A stretch of DNA of 64,000 nucleotides. It comes from an uncultured Spirochaetaceae bacterium. Lineage in GTDB: Bacteria; Spirochaetota; Spirochaetia; Sphaerochaetales; Sphaerochaetaceae. The notes beneath the pieces are model-generated. The model saw only the letters and a list, made by a program, of their open reading frames with translations. It made no database searches and was not told the DNA's origin. Shown here piece by piece: positions 56,030-64,000 of this stretch. Position numbers and translations under genes: made by a program. Location: contig CALXLA010000057.1 in NCBI GenBank assembly GCA_944389075.1, forward strand, positions 30,322 to 94,321, read 5' to 3'. How positions within the stretch are numbered: position 1 is the first letter of the stretch; every line of letters starts with the position of its first letter.

Positions 56030-56968
56030 TCAGCGTAACGGAATCAGTTCCTTATATAATAATTTTCCAGGTTTATATTTCTTTTGCAGTACTAAGTGCA
56101 AACACATTCGGAACAATTCATCATACTTGGCATTAAACCTATATCTTCCTTTATTCCTTGTGTTAAGCAAAATGGCTTTTTGCTTCAAATAGCCATCAAG
56201 AAATGAATAAGCACCATTCCAAATCATTGTTCTTGAATCGTATTCAACACCATACCTGATTGTGAAAATAAAAGCATCTAGATGATCTGTGCTTTTTGGA
56301 AATTGTCTTGTATGCATAATGCTATCGGAACGATCCCTGTACATATATAAAGCATCGTTTGTATATACTACACTTTTAAGTTTGCACATAAGCAATGGCA
56401 TAGCAAATCTATCTTCATTGATACGTCCCGCTGGAAAACTAAAGTTATTCAAACAACTTCTTTTTATTAATCGACTCCATGCAACAGGTAAAATATGCAT
56501 ACAAATAGGCCGTGTTATTTCTATAGCAAAATCGATACCATTATAAAGAATAATCTCCTCTTTCATTTGTCTATGACATTTTACTGTATTTTCATTTGAA
56601 AATTTTATGTATCCACAGGCAGAAGCATCAGCATCATATTCATTTAAAAGATTCAAAAGACGTTCTACATGTGTAGGTAGGATAAAATCATCTGGATCAA
56701 TAAAAAGGACATACTCACCTATAGCTTTTTCAAGCATTGCATTTCTTGCAATAGATACACCCTTATTCTCCTGAGAATACAATTTTATTCTTGGATCAAT
56801 CTGTGCATATGATTGACATATCTGGTAACTATTATCCGTAGAGCCATCATTGTTAATCAGTATTTCAAGATTTGTGTATGTCTGATTAATAACGCTATTA
56901 ATGCATTCCCCTACATACTTCTCAACATTGTATACAGGAATGATTATTGATATCATAGGAGTCTTCAT
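56030..56968 (-). CDS. Glycosyltransferase family 2 with G11 at the ribosome-binding position
   Basis: The 312-residue GT2 has ISIIIPVYNVEKYVGECINSV, NNDGSTD, FIDPDDF (the DXD variant) and the KELIPLR end shared with the GT2 genes at 41325 and 42322. It is AT-rich. On the minus strand eleven G's end 5 bases before the ATG where the Shine-Dalgarno sequence should be, so tract length could change ribosome binding or promoter spacing. It stands apart from the main glycan group. Confidence 0.88.
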   Translation of the reverse strand: MKTPMISIIIPVYNVEKYVGECINSVINQTYTNLEILINNDGSTDNSYQICQSYAQIDPRIKLYSQENKGVSIARNAMLEKAIGEYVLFIDPDDFILPTHVERLLNLLNEYDADASACGYIKFSNENTVKCHRQMKEEIILYNGIDFAIEITRPICMHILPVAWSRLIKRSCLNNFSFPAGRINEDRFAMPLLMCKLKSVVYTNDALYMYRDRSDSIMHTRQFPKSTDHLDAFIFTIRYGVEYDSRTMIWNGAYSFLDGYLKQKAILLNTRNKGRYRFNAKYDELFRMCLHLVLQKKYKPGKLLYKELIPLR

Positions 56969-56973
56969 TCATA

Positions 56974-56984
56974 CCCCCCCCCCC
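56974..56984 (-). repeat. G11 tract upstream of a glycosyltransferase gene
   Basis: Eleven C's on the plus strand; on the coding strand G11 ends 5 bases before the GT2 start codon at 56968. Confidence 0.9.
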
Positions 56985-57043
56985 ACTATATAACACAACT
57001 CCATTATTAAGGATAAACAACATTATTATTCAAGTCAAAACAA

Positions 57044-57577
57044 TTACTTAATCAGTATAGCTGAGATCTTCTGATCGAACATCGCTGAGAACTTATGTAT
57101 CTCCTTCTCACCGAAGGTACCTGACCTATCTCCAAACAGGCCCATCTCACGGAATATTGCATTGTTTGCTCTCATGCTGAGCTTCTCTGCAATATTCGCT
57201 TTCGTGTATTCCCCTCCCCTGTCATCAATGACAATGACATCCTTCTCTAGAAGCCTGGATGCAAGCGGGATATCATGGGTTATGGCAAGGTCTCCGGAAG
57301 ATGCAAGCTCTACAATCTTGTCATCAGCCGAGTTCTGTCCTTTTTCTACGACAATCATCTTCGTCTTCGATTTAATTGCTTTCAGTTCCTCTTTAGGCAA
57401 TGATCCCCTGAAAGGTTGCCTCAATGCTGCAGTATCCTCTTCTATTGCAAGCATGACATCAGGCAGGGATCTGTCAGCAACGAAAAAGCTTTCCAGATGC
57501 TCCTTTGTTATTCTTTTGATAATAATACTCCTCAGACGCTGAGGAACTGAATCCGCATCAATAAAAACTCTTGCCAC
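57044..57577 (-). CDS. YaiI/YqxD family protein (DUF188)
   Basis: The ~177-residue protein is of the DUF188 family, related to PIN-like nucleases; function is not established. Family features seen are [12 protein letters not shown] at the start, the [25 protein letters not shown] segment with conserved acidic residues, and [15 protein letters not shown] start it at GTG 57577 because homologues begin just before the IDAD motif; ATG 57613 is another possibility. TATTAT ends 6 bases before the GTG and no Shine-Dalgarno sequence is present. It is divergent from pfp. Confidence 0.82.
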   Translation of the reverse strand: MARVFIDADSVPQRLRSIIIKRITKEHLESFFVADRSLPDVMLAIEEDTAALRQPFRGSLPKEELKAIKSKTKMIVVEKGQNSADDKIVELASSGDLAITHDIPLASRLLEKDVIVIDDRGGEYTKANIAEKLSMRANNAIFREMGLFGDRSGTFGEKEIHKFSAMFDQKISAILIK

Positions 57578-57645
57578 ACAATCATAATATAGAAAAGTTC
57601 CGTTTCTTAACATACAATGAAAACAATAAATATCAGGAGGTTAGC

Positions 57646-59319
57646 ATGAGCTGTTCAACGCTGCAGTCTCTACGCTATGGATATACGCCAAAGCTCCCCG
57701 TGATGATGAGGGATGGCGTAGGTTCCATATCGGTCATAGAAGGGGAAGAGACACATAGCGAATCGGATCAGGAGAGAATCAAGGAGCTTTTCCCGAATAC
57801 ATATGGAATGAAGGAAGTATATTTCCGCAAAGGAAGTTCCACAGCTACTCCCAGCAAGCATATCGTAGGAGTCATTCTTTCCGGAGGACAGGCCCCTGGT
57901 GGCCACAATGTGATAGCAGGCCTGTTTGATGCACTGAAGGAAAGCAATCCTGACAATATCCTTCTTGGATTCAAGGGCGGTCCTTCAGGTCTGGTAAATG
58001 ATGATTACATCACGCTCACAGCTGACAACATCGCAGCATATCGCAATACAGGCGGTTTCGATATCATAGGATCCGGAAGAACAAAGCTTGAGACTGAAGA
58101 ACAGTTCAAGAAAGTCGCGGAAGTCGCGAAGAAACATGGAATGACTGCAATAGTCATAATAGGTGGAGATGATTCAAATACGAATGCAGCTGTCCTTGCA
58201 GAGTACTTTGCAGAGAACAAGCTTCCTATTCAGGTCATCGGATGCCCGAAGACGATAGATGGCGATCTGAAGAATGAGGATATCGAAGTATCATTCGGCT
58301 TTGATACGGCCTGCAAAACATATTCAGAGCTTATCGGAAACATAATGAGGGATGCCAATTCCGCAAAGAAATACTGGCATTTCATCAAGCTTATGGGACG
58401 TTCTGCATCGCATATCGCGCTTGAATGCACATTGCAGACACATCCGAACGTATGCATGATTTCCGAAGAGATCCAGGAAAAGGGCTACCATCTCAATCAG
58501 ATTGCCGAAGAGATTGCGAACAGCGTCGCAGACAGGGCAAAAATCGGCTACAATTTCGGTGTAGTCATAATTCCTGAAGGTCTCATAGAATTCGTACCAG
58601 AAGTCAAGAAGCTCATCGCTGAAATCAATGACACACTTGGAACTGAAGGTGAGAAGTTCGCAGAGCTTATCGACTGGGATGCCAAGATAGGATTCCTCAC
58701 CGCTGCCCTCTCAGAAGAAAGCATGGATGTATTCAATATCCTTCCTATCGATATTCAGCAGCAGCTGCTGATGGACAGAGATCCACATGGCAATGTCCAG
58801 GTATCAAGGATAGAGACAGAGAAGCTGCTTTCATCGATAGTTGCCAAGAAACTTGAGGAGATGAAGAGCGAAGGCAGATACAACGGCAAGTTCAGCCCGC
58901 TCCATCACTTCTTCGGCTATGAAGGCAGAGCGGCCTTCCCTTCCAATTTCGATGCTGACTACTGTTACTCTCTCGGATATACTGCATTCTGTCTCATCTC
59001 ATATGGATACACAGGCTACATGTCGACAATCAGGCATCTTGACGGTGGCATCGAGAAGTGGGAAGCAGGTGGCCTTCCTATTACAAAGATGATGGACATC
59101 GAAAGAAGAGGCGGTCAGGACAAGCCTGTAATCAAGAAAGCCCTCGTGGACCTGAAAGGAAAGCCATTCCAGTACTTTGCAAAGCATAGGAAGAAATGGG
59201 CGATGGAAACATGCTTCCGCTACCCTGGAGCCATTCAGTATTTCGGACCTTCAGAGCTATGCGATGCAACAACAATCACGCTCCAGCTCGAGAAGGAAGA
59301 AAACGAAGAGAAACGATAA
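57646..59319 (+). CDS. pfp: Pyrophosphate-dependent phosphofructokinase, long (beta-like) form
   Basis: The ~557-residue enzyme phosphorylates fructose 6-phosphate using PPi, a reversible glycolytic step common in spirochaetes. It has [18 protein letters not shown] at the phosphate-binding site, the PKTIDGDL active-site loop, and [20 protein letters not shown]. Length fits the long PPi-PFK family rather than the short ATP enzyme. I start it at 57646, preceded by CAGGAGG. It is followed by a terminator and then IS debris. Confidence 0.95.
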   Translation: MSCSTLQSLRYGYTPKLPVMMRDGVGSISVIEGEETHSESDQERIKELFPNTYGMKEVYFRKGSSTATPSKHIVGVILSGGQAPGGHNVIAGLFDALKESNPDNILLGFKGGPSGLVNDDYITLTADNIAAYRNTGGFDIIGSGRTKLETEEQFKKVAEVAKKHGMTAIVIIGGDDSNTNAAVLAEYFAENKLPIQVIGCPKTIDGDLKNEDIEVSFGFDTACKTYSELIGNIMRDANSAKKYWHFIKLMGRSASHIALECTLQTHPNVCMISEEIQEKGYHLNQIAEEIANSVADRAKIGYNFGVVIIPEGLIEFVPEVKKLIAEINDTLGTEGEKFAELIDWDAKIGFLTAALSEESMDVFNILPIDIQQQLLMDRDPHGNVQVSRIETEKLLSSIVAKKLEEMKSEGRYNGKFSPLHHFFGYEGRAAFPSNFDADYCYSLGYTAFCLISYGYTGYMSTIRHLDGGIEKWEAGGLPITKMMDIERRGGQDKPVIKKALVDLKGKPFQYFAKHRKKWAMETCFRYPGAIQYFGPSELCDATTITLQLEKEENEEKR

Positions 59320-59325
59320 GGTTTC

Positions 59326-59356
59326 AATAGCGGTACGCAAATTGTGTGCCGCTATT
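59326..59356 (+). terminator. Terminator after pfp
   Basis: AATAGCGGTACGC and GTGTGCCGCTATT pair (two wobbles) around a five-base loop, followed by TTTATT. Confidence 0.7.
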
Positions 59357-59360
59357 TATT

Positions 59361-60273
59361 GGCTCTTCACGTTTTCTTAGGGGATAGAGTCCTGTTCGAA
59401 GGCAATGAGATGTAACGGATCATGGAGAAGAAATAATCCTCATTCCTGTAGCCATAGGCGATTCTCTTGACGACCTTGATCCTGTTGTTGAAGCCCTCAA
59501 GCCTGCCGGTTGAGATCGGATGCAGTGCATGGGCTGCAAGGCCATCAAGCCTCTTCTCCTTCAGCTCTGCGAATCTGGCAAGTGCAGGGATGCCGCTTGC
59601 CTTCGCGCCCTTGAACCAGTCTTCCCAGCCTTTCTTTGCCTCATCCACATCCCTCAGGTCAAACAGCCTTGCCATCTCCTCCTTCATAGCATGGCACACA
59701 GAGAGATCGGCATGATCATCGAGGATCTTCCTAAGGGCAGAGGCTTTTTCATCAGTCAGGCTGTCCTTCCCCGCAAGCAGTATCCACCTTGCGCGCTTGA
59801 TCTCGGAGTAAAGGCTTTTCTCCTTCCTCACATCAGCCTCGGGGCTGCCTTCCTCCCTCATCCTGATGGCCTGCTCCCTATGACTCCTCGCTTCCTCAAG
59901 CCTGACAGCTCCCAGCACATCCTTGCCGAACTGTGCCTGCATATGGTAGCGGTCATATACTATCCTGGCCTTCGACATCCTCTCGCTTACCAGCGCATTG
60001 TATGAGGCGTTCATGTCCATTGCCACGGCCTCCACGTCGGAAAGCCAGTCCATATCGGTTTCCCGGAAGAAGACAACGAAGTCCTCCTTCGTCCTCCCTT
60101 TCCCGGCCCAGATCACCTCTCCGGTATCAAGGTCCATCACGCATGTGGCATACCTGTGACCTTTGTGGATGGCAAACTCATCGACTGCCAGATATCTGCT
60201 GTAATGCGCTGGTCTCATGTCTCCGGCAAGTGACTTCAGCCTGGTCTTGTTGACATGAACCACAGTCAACATA
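59361..60273 (-). pseudogene. ISL3-family transposase, truncated
   Basis: The C-terminal ~300 residues of an ISL3-type DDE transposase are intact (YLAVDEFAIHKGHRYATCVMD, VAMDMNASYN, STGRLEGFNNRIKVVKRIAYGYRN). The N-terminal zinc-ribbon/helix part is gone; an IS3 element starts at 60274. The outer end is near GGCTCTTCACG at 59361. Confidence 0.85.
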
Positions 60274-60294
60274 GTAGACAAGAAAAAGAAAAGA

Positions 60295-61152
60295 TTAGCA
60301 GTTGTTCGTGAAGAACTCCTTTTCAATCTCGTTCGGTGTCTTGTAACCAATAGAGGAATGGATCCTCTTTGAGTTATAGTAGCCATCGATATAAGAGAAA
60401 AGATCAAGCCTGAGTTCCTCTCTTGTTCGGTAATGCTTCCTGTCGGTCTCTTCCATCTTCAGATACTTGAAGAAGCTCTCGCAAACGGAATTGTCGTAAG
60501 GGTAGCTCTTGGCGGAGAACGACTGAAGCACGGAGCACTGGTCCAGCAGGTCCCTGAACTCCTTGCATGTGTATTCGCTGCCACGGTCGGAATGGAAGAG
60601 AAGCCCCTCCGGCTTTCCACGCTCGCTGAATGCCTTTTGAAATGCATCCTTCACGAAATCCACGGAATGTCGTGCGGAGAGCGTCCATGAGATCACCTTC
60701 CTTGAGAAAAGATCGATGATCACGCATATATATGCCCAGCCCTCATCGGTGCGTATATATGTGAAATCGCTGCACCAGACAGCATTCGGCTTGTCCTGTC
60801 TGAATTCCCGATTCAGATGGTTCTCGCATTCTCCCTCATCATCATTTCTCTTCCTGCTCTTCGGCCTTATGGCCGTGGACATCCTCGGCAGATTCATTCC
60901 CTTCATAAGCCGGTACACTCTTCCCGCGCTTATCCTTATGCCATATTCACGCTCTAAAAGGTGCTGTATCTTGTAGGCCCCTGGACGCTTGGAGTGGCTG
61001 GAATATATCAGAAGTATGCATCTCCTGATCTCCTCATTCTCCTTGGCTCTCGCGCTCTTGCCGCTGCAGTAATGCTTGTAATAACTGGATCTGTTCACCC
61101 TAAGCACCCTGCATAGCGTGCTTAGGGAATGTTCGCCAGAGAGCCTGTGCAC
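60295..61152 (-). CDS. IS3-family transposase OrfB
   Basis: The 285-residue integrase-core protein has the DDE residues in WCSDFTYI, HSDRGSEY and NSVCESFFKYLK, preceded by an HTH_21-type region (KRPGAYKIQHLLEREYG). It is normally made as an OrfAB fusion by -1 frameshifting at T7 (61197-61203 plus strand). The frame is intact. Confidence 0.92.
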   Translation of the reverse strand: MHRLSGEHSLSTLCRVLRVNRSSYYKHYCSGKSARAKENEEIRRCILLIYSSHSKRPGAYKIQHLLEREYGIRISAGRVYRLMKGMNLPRMSTAIRPKSRKRNDDEGECENHLNREFRQDKPNAVWCSDFTYIRTDEGWAYICVIIDLFSRKVISWTLSARHSVDFVKDAFQKAFSERGKPEGLLFHSDRGSEYTCKEFRDLLDQCSVLQSFSAKSYPYDNSVCESFFKYLKMEETDRKHYRTREELRLDLFSYIDGYYNSKRIHSSIGYKTPNEIEKEFFTNNC

Positions 61153-61157
61153 GGCCT

Positions 61158-61439
61158 CTAGCCTTTTTCTGAGTGGGGCATGAATATAGCAATCGCTTTT
61201 TTTAGGATCAGGTTCTCCTCCTCAAGGGCCGCATTCCTCTTCTGCAGCTCCTTCACCTGCTTCGCCGTGATTACCTCTCCGTCATCGGTCTTTACAGATG
61301 CGTAGTTCTTGATCCATTTTGCCAGTGCTGATTCTGACACGCCGTATTCACGGCACAGCTCTGCCTGGCTTTTTCCGTTGTTGTGCAGCGCCACCAGATT
61401 CTTCTTGAATTCCTCTTCGTATTTCGGCACATATGCCAT
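61158..61439 (-). CDS. IS3-family OrfA (HTH)
   Basis: The 93-residue protein has the HTH_8-like start (KYEEEFKKNLVALHNNGKSQAELCREYGVSESALAKWIK) and a leucine-zipper-like tail. It overlaps the OrfB reading frame through the slippery A7G. It binds the element ends. Confidence 0.9.
   Translation of the reverse strand: MAYVPKYEEEFKKNLVALHNNGKSQAELCREYGVSESALAKWIKNYASVKTDDGEVITAKQVKELQKRNAALEEENLILKKAIAIFMPHSEKG
61196..61203 (-). promoter_or_regulatory. Programmed -1 frameshift site
   Basis: On the minus strand A AAA AAG (A7G) lies in the orfA-orfB overlap; a -1 shift joins OrfA to OrfB without a stop, the standard way IS3 elements make their transposase. Confidence 0.8.
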
Positions 61440-61508
61440 TTATCTTCTCCCTCCGTTCTTTTGTCCTTTTTCTAGTTTATTTCCTCTTATTTGTTTGTCT
61501 ACTTTATT

Positions 61509-61945
61509 AGTATAACTCCATCGTCGTCTCCAAGGACATGAAGAGCTTTGCTTCGGATCTGAAGAGAATCTACAAGGCGAATACCCAGGATGATGCATGG
61601 GAGCAGCTGGATGCGTTCGATTCGAAATGGGGCAGGAAGTACCCTGCGGCAGTGAAGAGCTGGAGGGACAACTGGAATGAGCTCACATCCTTCTTCCAGT
61701 ATCCATACGAGATGAGGAGCCTGATCTATACCACCAATGCCATAGAGGGCTTCAACAGGCAGCTGAGGAAGGTCACGAAAACAAGGACTGTGTTCCCGAC
61801 CGATGATTCGCTTCTGAAGCTGCTGTTCCTTGCGATGAGGGACATAACGGCCAAGTGGTATGACAAACCCCACAACTGGGGACTGATCATCTCCCAGCTG
61901 ATGATATGCTTCCCTGACAGGATTTCAGACGAGGATTTTGCCTGA
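61509..61945 (+). pseudogene. IS256-family transposase C-terminal fragment
   Basis: About 145 residues of the C-terminal part of an IS256 transposase are present (SLIYTTNAIEGFNRQLRKVTKTRTVFP with the catalytic Glu). The first two-thirds are missing; the break coincides with the right end of the IS3 element. Confidence 0.88.
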
Positions 61946-62074
61946 TCTGAATCATTGGATTGACTGACAAGGAAAGGCTCTGCCAGCAGTATTTGGTGTG
62001 CACCCCGTCAATAGGACAGTCAAATAATTAAAACTGAGCCGTTGCTTATCGAAAGGTAGCAACGGCTCTCCCAC

Positions 62075-63052
62075 CTATGCGGCAGATATGTATTTATCGT
62101 GGTATTCCATCGGTGACATCCTATGCAGCTTCCTCTGTATCCTCTTCCCGTTGTAGTACTCAACGTAATCCTTGATGGAGCTTATGAGTCTGTCCCTGCT
62201 GTCGAATTTCCGGTTGTAGTACATCTCCCTTTTGAGTATTCCCCAGAAGCCTTCCATTGGACCGTTGTCTATGCAATGGGCAACCCTGGACATGCTGTGG
62301 ATGCACCCATGACGATTCATAAGCATATAGAACTGCGGGCCCGTATACTGGAATCCTCTGTCGCTGTGGCAGAGGGGATGGGCATCCGGCTCTTTCGAGA
62401 ATGCCTCCTTGAACGTATTCATGACGATTGGATTGTCATTGCGGTCATCGATCCTGTAGGCGACTATCCTCCTGTCATAGAGATCCAATATAGCGCTGAG
62501 GTAGATTTTCTTTGTCTCGCCGTTGACGGAATATTTGAACTCCGAGACATCTGTGAGCCATTTCTGGTTCGGCTGCTCTGCGGAGAACTCCCTGTTCAGG
62601 ATGTTGTCCTGGATATGCTGCGCATCCTTGCTTGCCCTTGTGCAGCATCTGGGCTTCCATTTGATTGCTGACTGTATCTTCCTCATCCTGCATAAGCGTA
62701 GGATCCTCTTGTCATTCACATGCTCGCCGTATCTTGCATTGAGTTCATCGCATATCCTCCTGTAGCCCATGTCTGGATGCTCGGCATGTATTTTCTCAGC
62801 CAGGCCAACAAGCCGTGAATCCTCAAGCTCATTAAGGCTCTTCGGGGATTTCTTCCATCTGCAATATGCAGAACGTGTTACCTCGAGCTTCTTGCACATC
62901 CTCGACTCAGGGTATCCCTTCGCCTCAGCCAGTTCCTTTATGGCCTTGTATTTGCAGAGCTGCCGCGTCAGCGAAAGCGTCTCCCCCGCAGCAGCTCGTC
63001 CAGTTTTTTTGCAGATCATTCTCCATCTGCAGATCATAGTTCCGAGCTTCAA
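62075..63052 (-). CDS. IS3-family (IS150-like) transposase OrfB
   Basis: The protein has the HTH_21 segment (DMGYRRICDELNARYG), and the DDE residues in WLTDVSEFKY, HSDRGFQYT and GPMEGFWGILKREMYY. The frame is intact. OrfB is normally fused to OrfA by frameshifting; a slippery C AAA AAA A lies at ~63005-63015. Because OrfA is broken, full-length transposase is probably not made from this copy. Confidence 0.9.
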   Translation of the reverse strand: MKLGTMICRWRMICKKTGRAAAGETLSLTRQLCKYKAIKELAEAKGYPESRMCKKLEVTRSAYCRWKKSPKSLNELEDSRLVGLAEKIHAEHPDMGYRRICDELNARYGEHVNDKRILRLCRMRKIQSAIKWKPRCCTRASKDAQHIQDNILNREFSAEQPNQKWLTDVSEFKYSVNGETKKIYLSAILDLYDRRIVAYRIDDRNDNPIVMNTFKEAFSKEPDAHPLCHSDRGFQYTGPQFYMLMNRHGCIHSMSRVAHCIDNGPMEGFWGILKREMYYNRKFDSRDRLISSIKDYVEYYNGKRIQRKLHRMSPMEYHDKYISAA

Positions 63053-63653
63053 GCATAGCCACCTGTGCTTTCAGTTCCTCTTCAGGTGTCCTGGGCTTTA
63101 CTGTATCTGCTCTTTTCCCCCGTCTGTCCTCAAGTCCTGCAATTCCAAGCTTCTCATATCTATGAACCCACTGATATACATTCTGATAGGAAACGCAATA
63201 TTTAATCGCGGTCTAACCATAATTCTTTCCATTCTGAATGCAGTATCTGACGATTTCCACTCTCTCTTCCTGTGTTGTCTTTCTTGTCTTGCTCATTCCG
63301 CTTCCTCCACTGCCGGATTTAAGCCTTTCATGAGCATTATATTTCTTTATCCATTTTGTGAGTGTATGCGGGGATGAAATTCCATATTCCTCACAGATAC
63401 CAACAAGTGAGATCCCACCTTTGAGATACTCCTCAACTGCATTCTCCTTAAGCCATCCGGGATACTTTTTATTATTCTTCTGTACAGAAAGTCCAGCTGG
63501 CCCATCTGACTTGTATTTTGCTACCCAGACCTCAAATGTCCGAGGACTGACTCCACATTTCCTTGCTGCTTCATGCTGTCCAAGCTTTCCTGCAATGTAC
63601 TCTTCTACATGCTTGGTCTTTATTTCTGGTGAAATCCTGTTCTTCCTATTCAT
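62925..63653 (-). pseudogene. IS3-family OrfA with an in-frame stop
   Basis: OrfA starts at ATG 63653 with two helix-turn-helix segments (EEYIAGKLGQHEAARKCGVS; GGISLVGICEEYGISSP). TAG at 63213-63215 interrupts it just where family members read NYGE; the same frame continues to a stop at 62925 with YQNVYQWVHRYEKLG and the expected coiled coil. One nucleotide change would restore it. Confidence 0.85.
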
Positions 63654-63888
63654 TAAAAAACTCCCTTCAAGTAGTTTTCTTTTTTCTCTGTCCTACTTGA
63701 GGGGAGCATATCAATTTGTTGACAGCGCCTTTGTTCGATTCTAGACTTCTGATAGCTGGTGAAAGACGGTAGTACGGGTCTTTTTGCCATTTTCATTCAC
63801 CCTGTTACATTTTACAGTTCACCTTTCTTTTTGGATATGTCCACACAATTCATATCATTAGGTTAAATACTTCCCACGGCAACAGCAT

Positions 63889-64000
63889 TTACTTTTTCGG
63901 AAAAATAATATCAAGCAAAACTTGAGGATTGAGGGCAGCCTTAAACATCATTTTCTTTTTACTGAGACGCCCATACTTTGCCTGATTAACCAAAGCAAGG
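63889..64000 (-). CDS. C-terminal end of an unknown protein, cut by the window edge
   Basis: A frame entering from the right edge ends with a stop at 63889 and reads KYGRLSKKKMMFKAALNPQ near its end. The rest is outside the window. The IS-rich context suggests a transposase, but I cannot identify it. Confidence 0.4.
   Translation of the reverse strand, partial: LALVNQAKYGRLSKKKMMFKAALNPQVLLDIIFPKK

Larger units (their letters stand above)
60274..61502 (-). mobile_element. IS3-family element (IS with OrfA/OrfB frameshift)
   Basis: GTAGACAAG at 60274 and the complement of TTTGTCTAC ending at 61502 are the terminal repeats; length 1229 bases. Both orfs are intact and a slippery A7G lies in their overlap. 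The flanking DNA is ISL3 on one side and IS256 on the other, with no target duplication. Confidence 0.85.
61999..63708 (-). mobile_element. IS3-family element (IS150-like)
   Basis: TGCACCCCGTCAATAGGACAG (61999-62019) and the complement of CTGTCCTACTTGAGGGGAGCA (63688-63708) are the imperfect terminal repeats. Length is 1710 bases. OrfA carries a nonsense codon. Confidence 0.85.

Noticed and set aside
60404..60727. 107-codon frame inside the IS3 element
   Set aside because: Shadow of OrfB in another frame.
1..64000. CRISPR array, rRNA, prophage or additional tRNA genes
   Set aside because: No evenly spaced repeats, rRNA sequence, phage structural genes, or second TTCGA-containing cloverleaf was found by eye on either strand.

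Overview
The window looks like a chromosomal segment of a spirochaete, most likely from the Sphaerochaeta/Spirochaetaceae side of the phylum. The pointers are a class I (archaeal-type) lysyl-tRNA synthetase, a long PPi-dependent phosphofructokinase, an ABC exporter pair and a TRAP transporter alongside outer-membrane barrel proteins with Gram-negative signal peptides, and a moderate GC content in the core genes. This assignment is inference from gene content; no rRNA is present to confirm it.

Positions 1-17.3 kb are ordinary core genome: the tail of a probable glycosidase-like protein, a minus-strand operon (MATE exporter, manA, MscS channel, GH43 glycosidase), tRNA-Gly(CCC) followed at once by rfbB, a queuosine-precursor transporter coupled to a radical SAM protein, an XRE/DUF2442 regulator with its own palindrome, a membrane-anchored PpiC/SurA-like chaperone, a P-loop/Asp23-like protein, pcnB, hisS and hrpA. 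Positions 17.3-26.6 kb hold a small outer-membrane barrel gene (a decayed paralogue lies at 26.15 kb), a DUF4143 ATPase, and an eight-gene TRAP transporter/sugar-acid catabolic operon controlled by an FCD-type GntR regulator with a clear operator over the -10 box. Positions 26.6-35 kb are core again: era, then lysS-flavin reductase-heterodimeric ABC exporter joined by overlapping stop/start codons, an RlpA/SPOR protein and an outer-membrane protein.

From 35 kb to the end the DNA changes to an accessory surface-glycan region heavily invaded by insertion sequences. It holds an IS110 element and a deleted copy, IS3-family elements in several states of decay, IS1182, and fragments of IS21, IS200/IS605, IS256 and ISL3. 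Between them lie glycan genes: a GT4, three related GT2 glycosyltransferases, UDP-galactopyranose mutase, a Wzx-like flippase, an AT-rich DXD glycosyltransferase, a frameshifted polysaccharide pyruvyl transferase and a rearranged FrhB-like iron-sulfur protein. Housekeeping asnS and pfp survive inside this region.

The most interesting signals are: poly-G tracts placed in one glycosyltransferase gene, at the ribosome-binding position of another, and at an IS breakpoint, suggesting phase-variable surface glycans; a perfect stem that hides the ribosome-binding site of the IS110 transposase; several core genes whose -10 box lies only 6-8 bases before the start codon with no Shine-Dalgarno sequence (leaderless mRNAs); a possible queuosine salvage pair; and a permuted FrhB gene.
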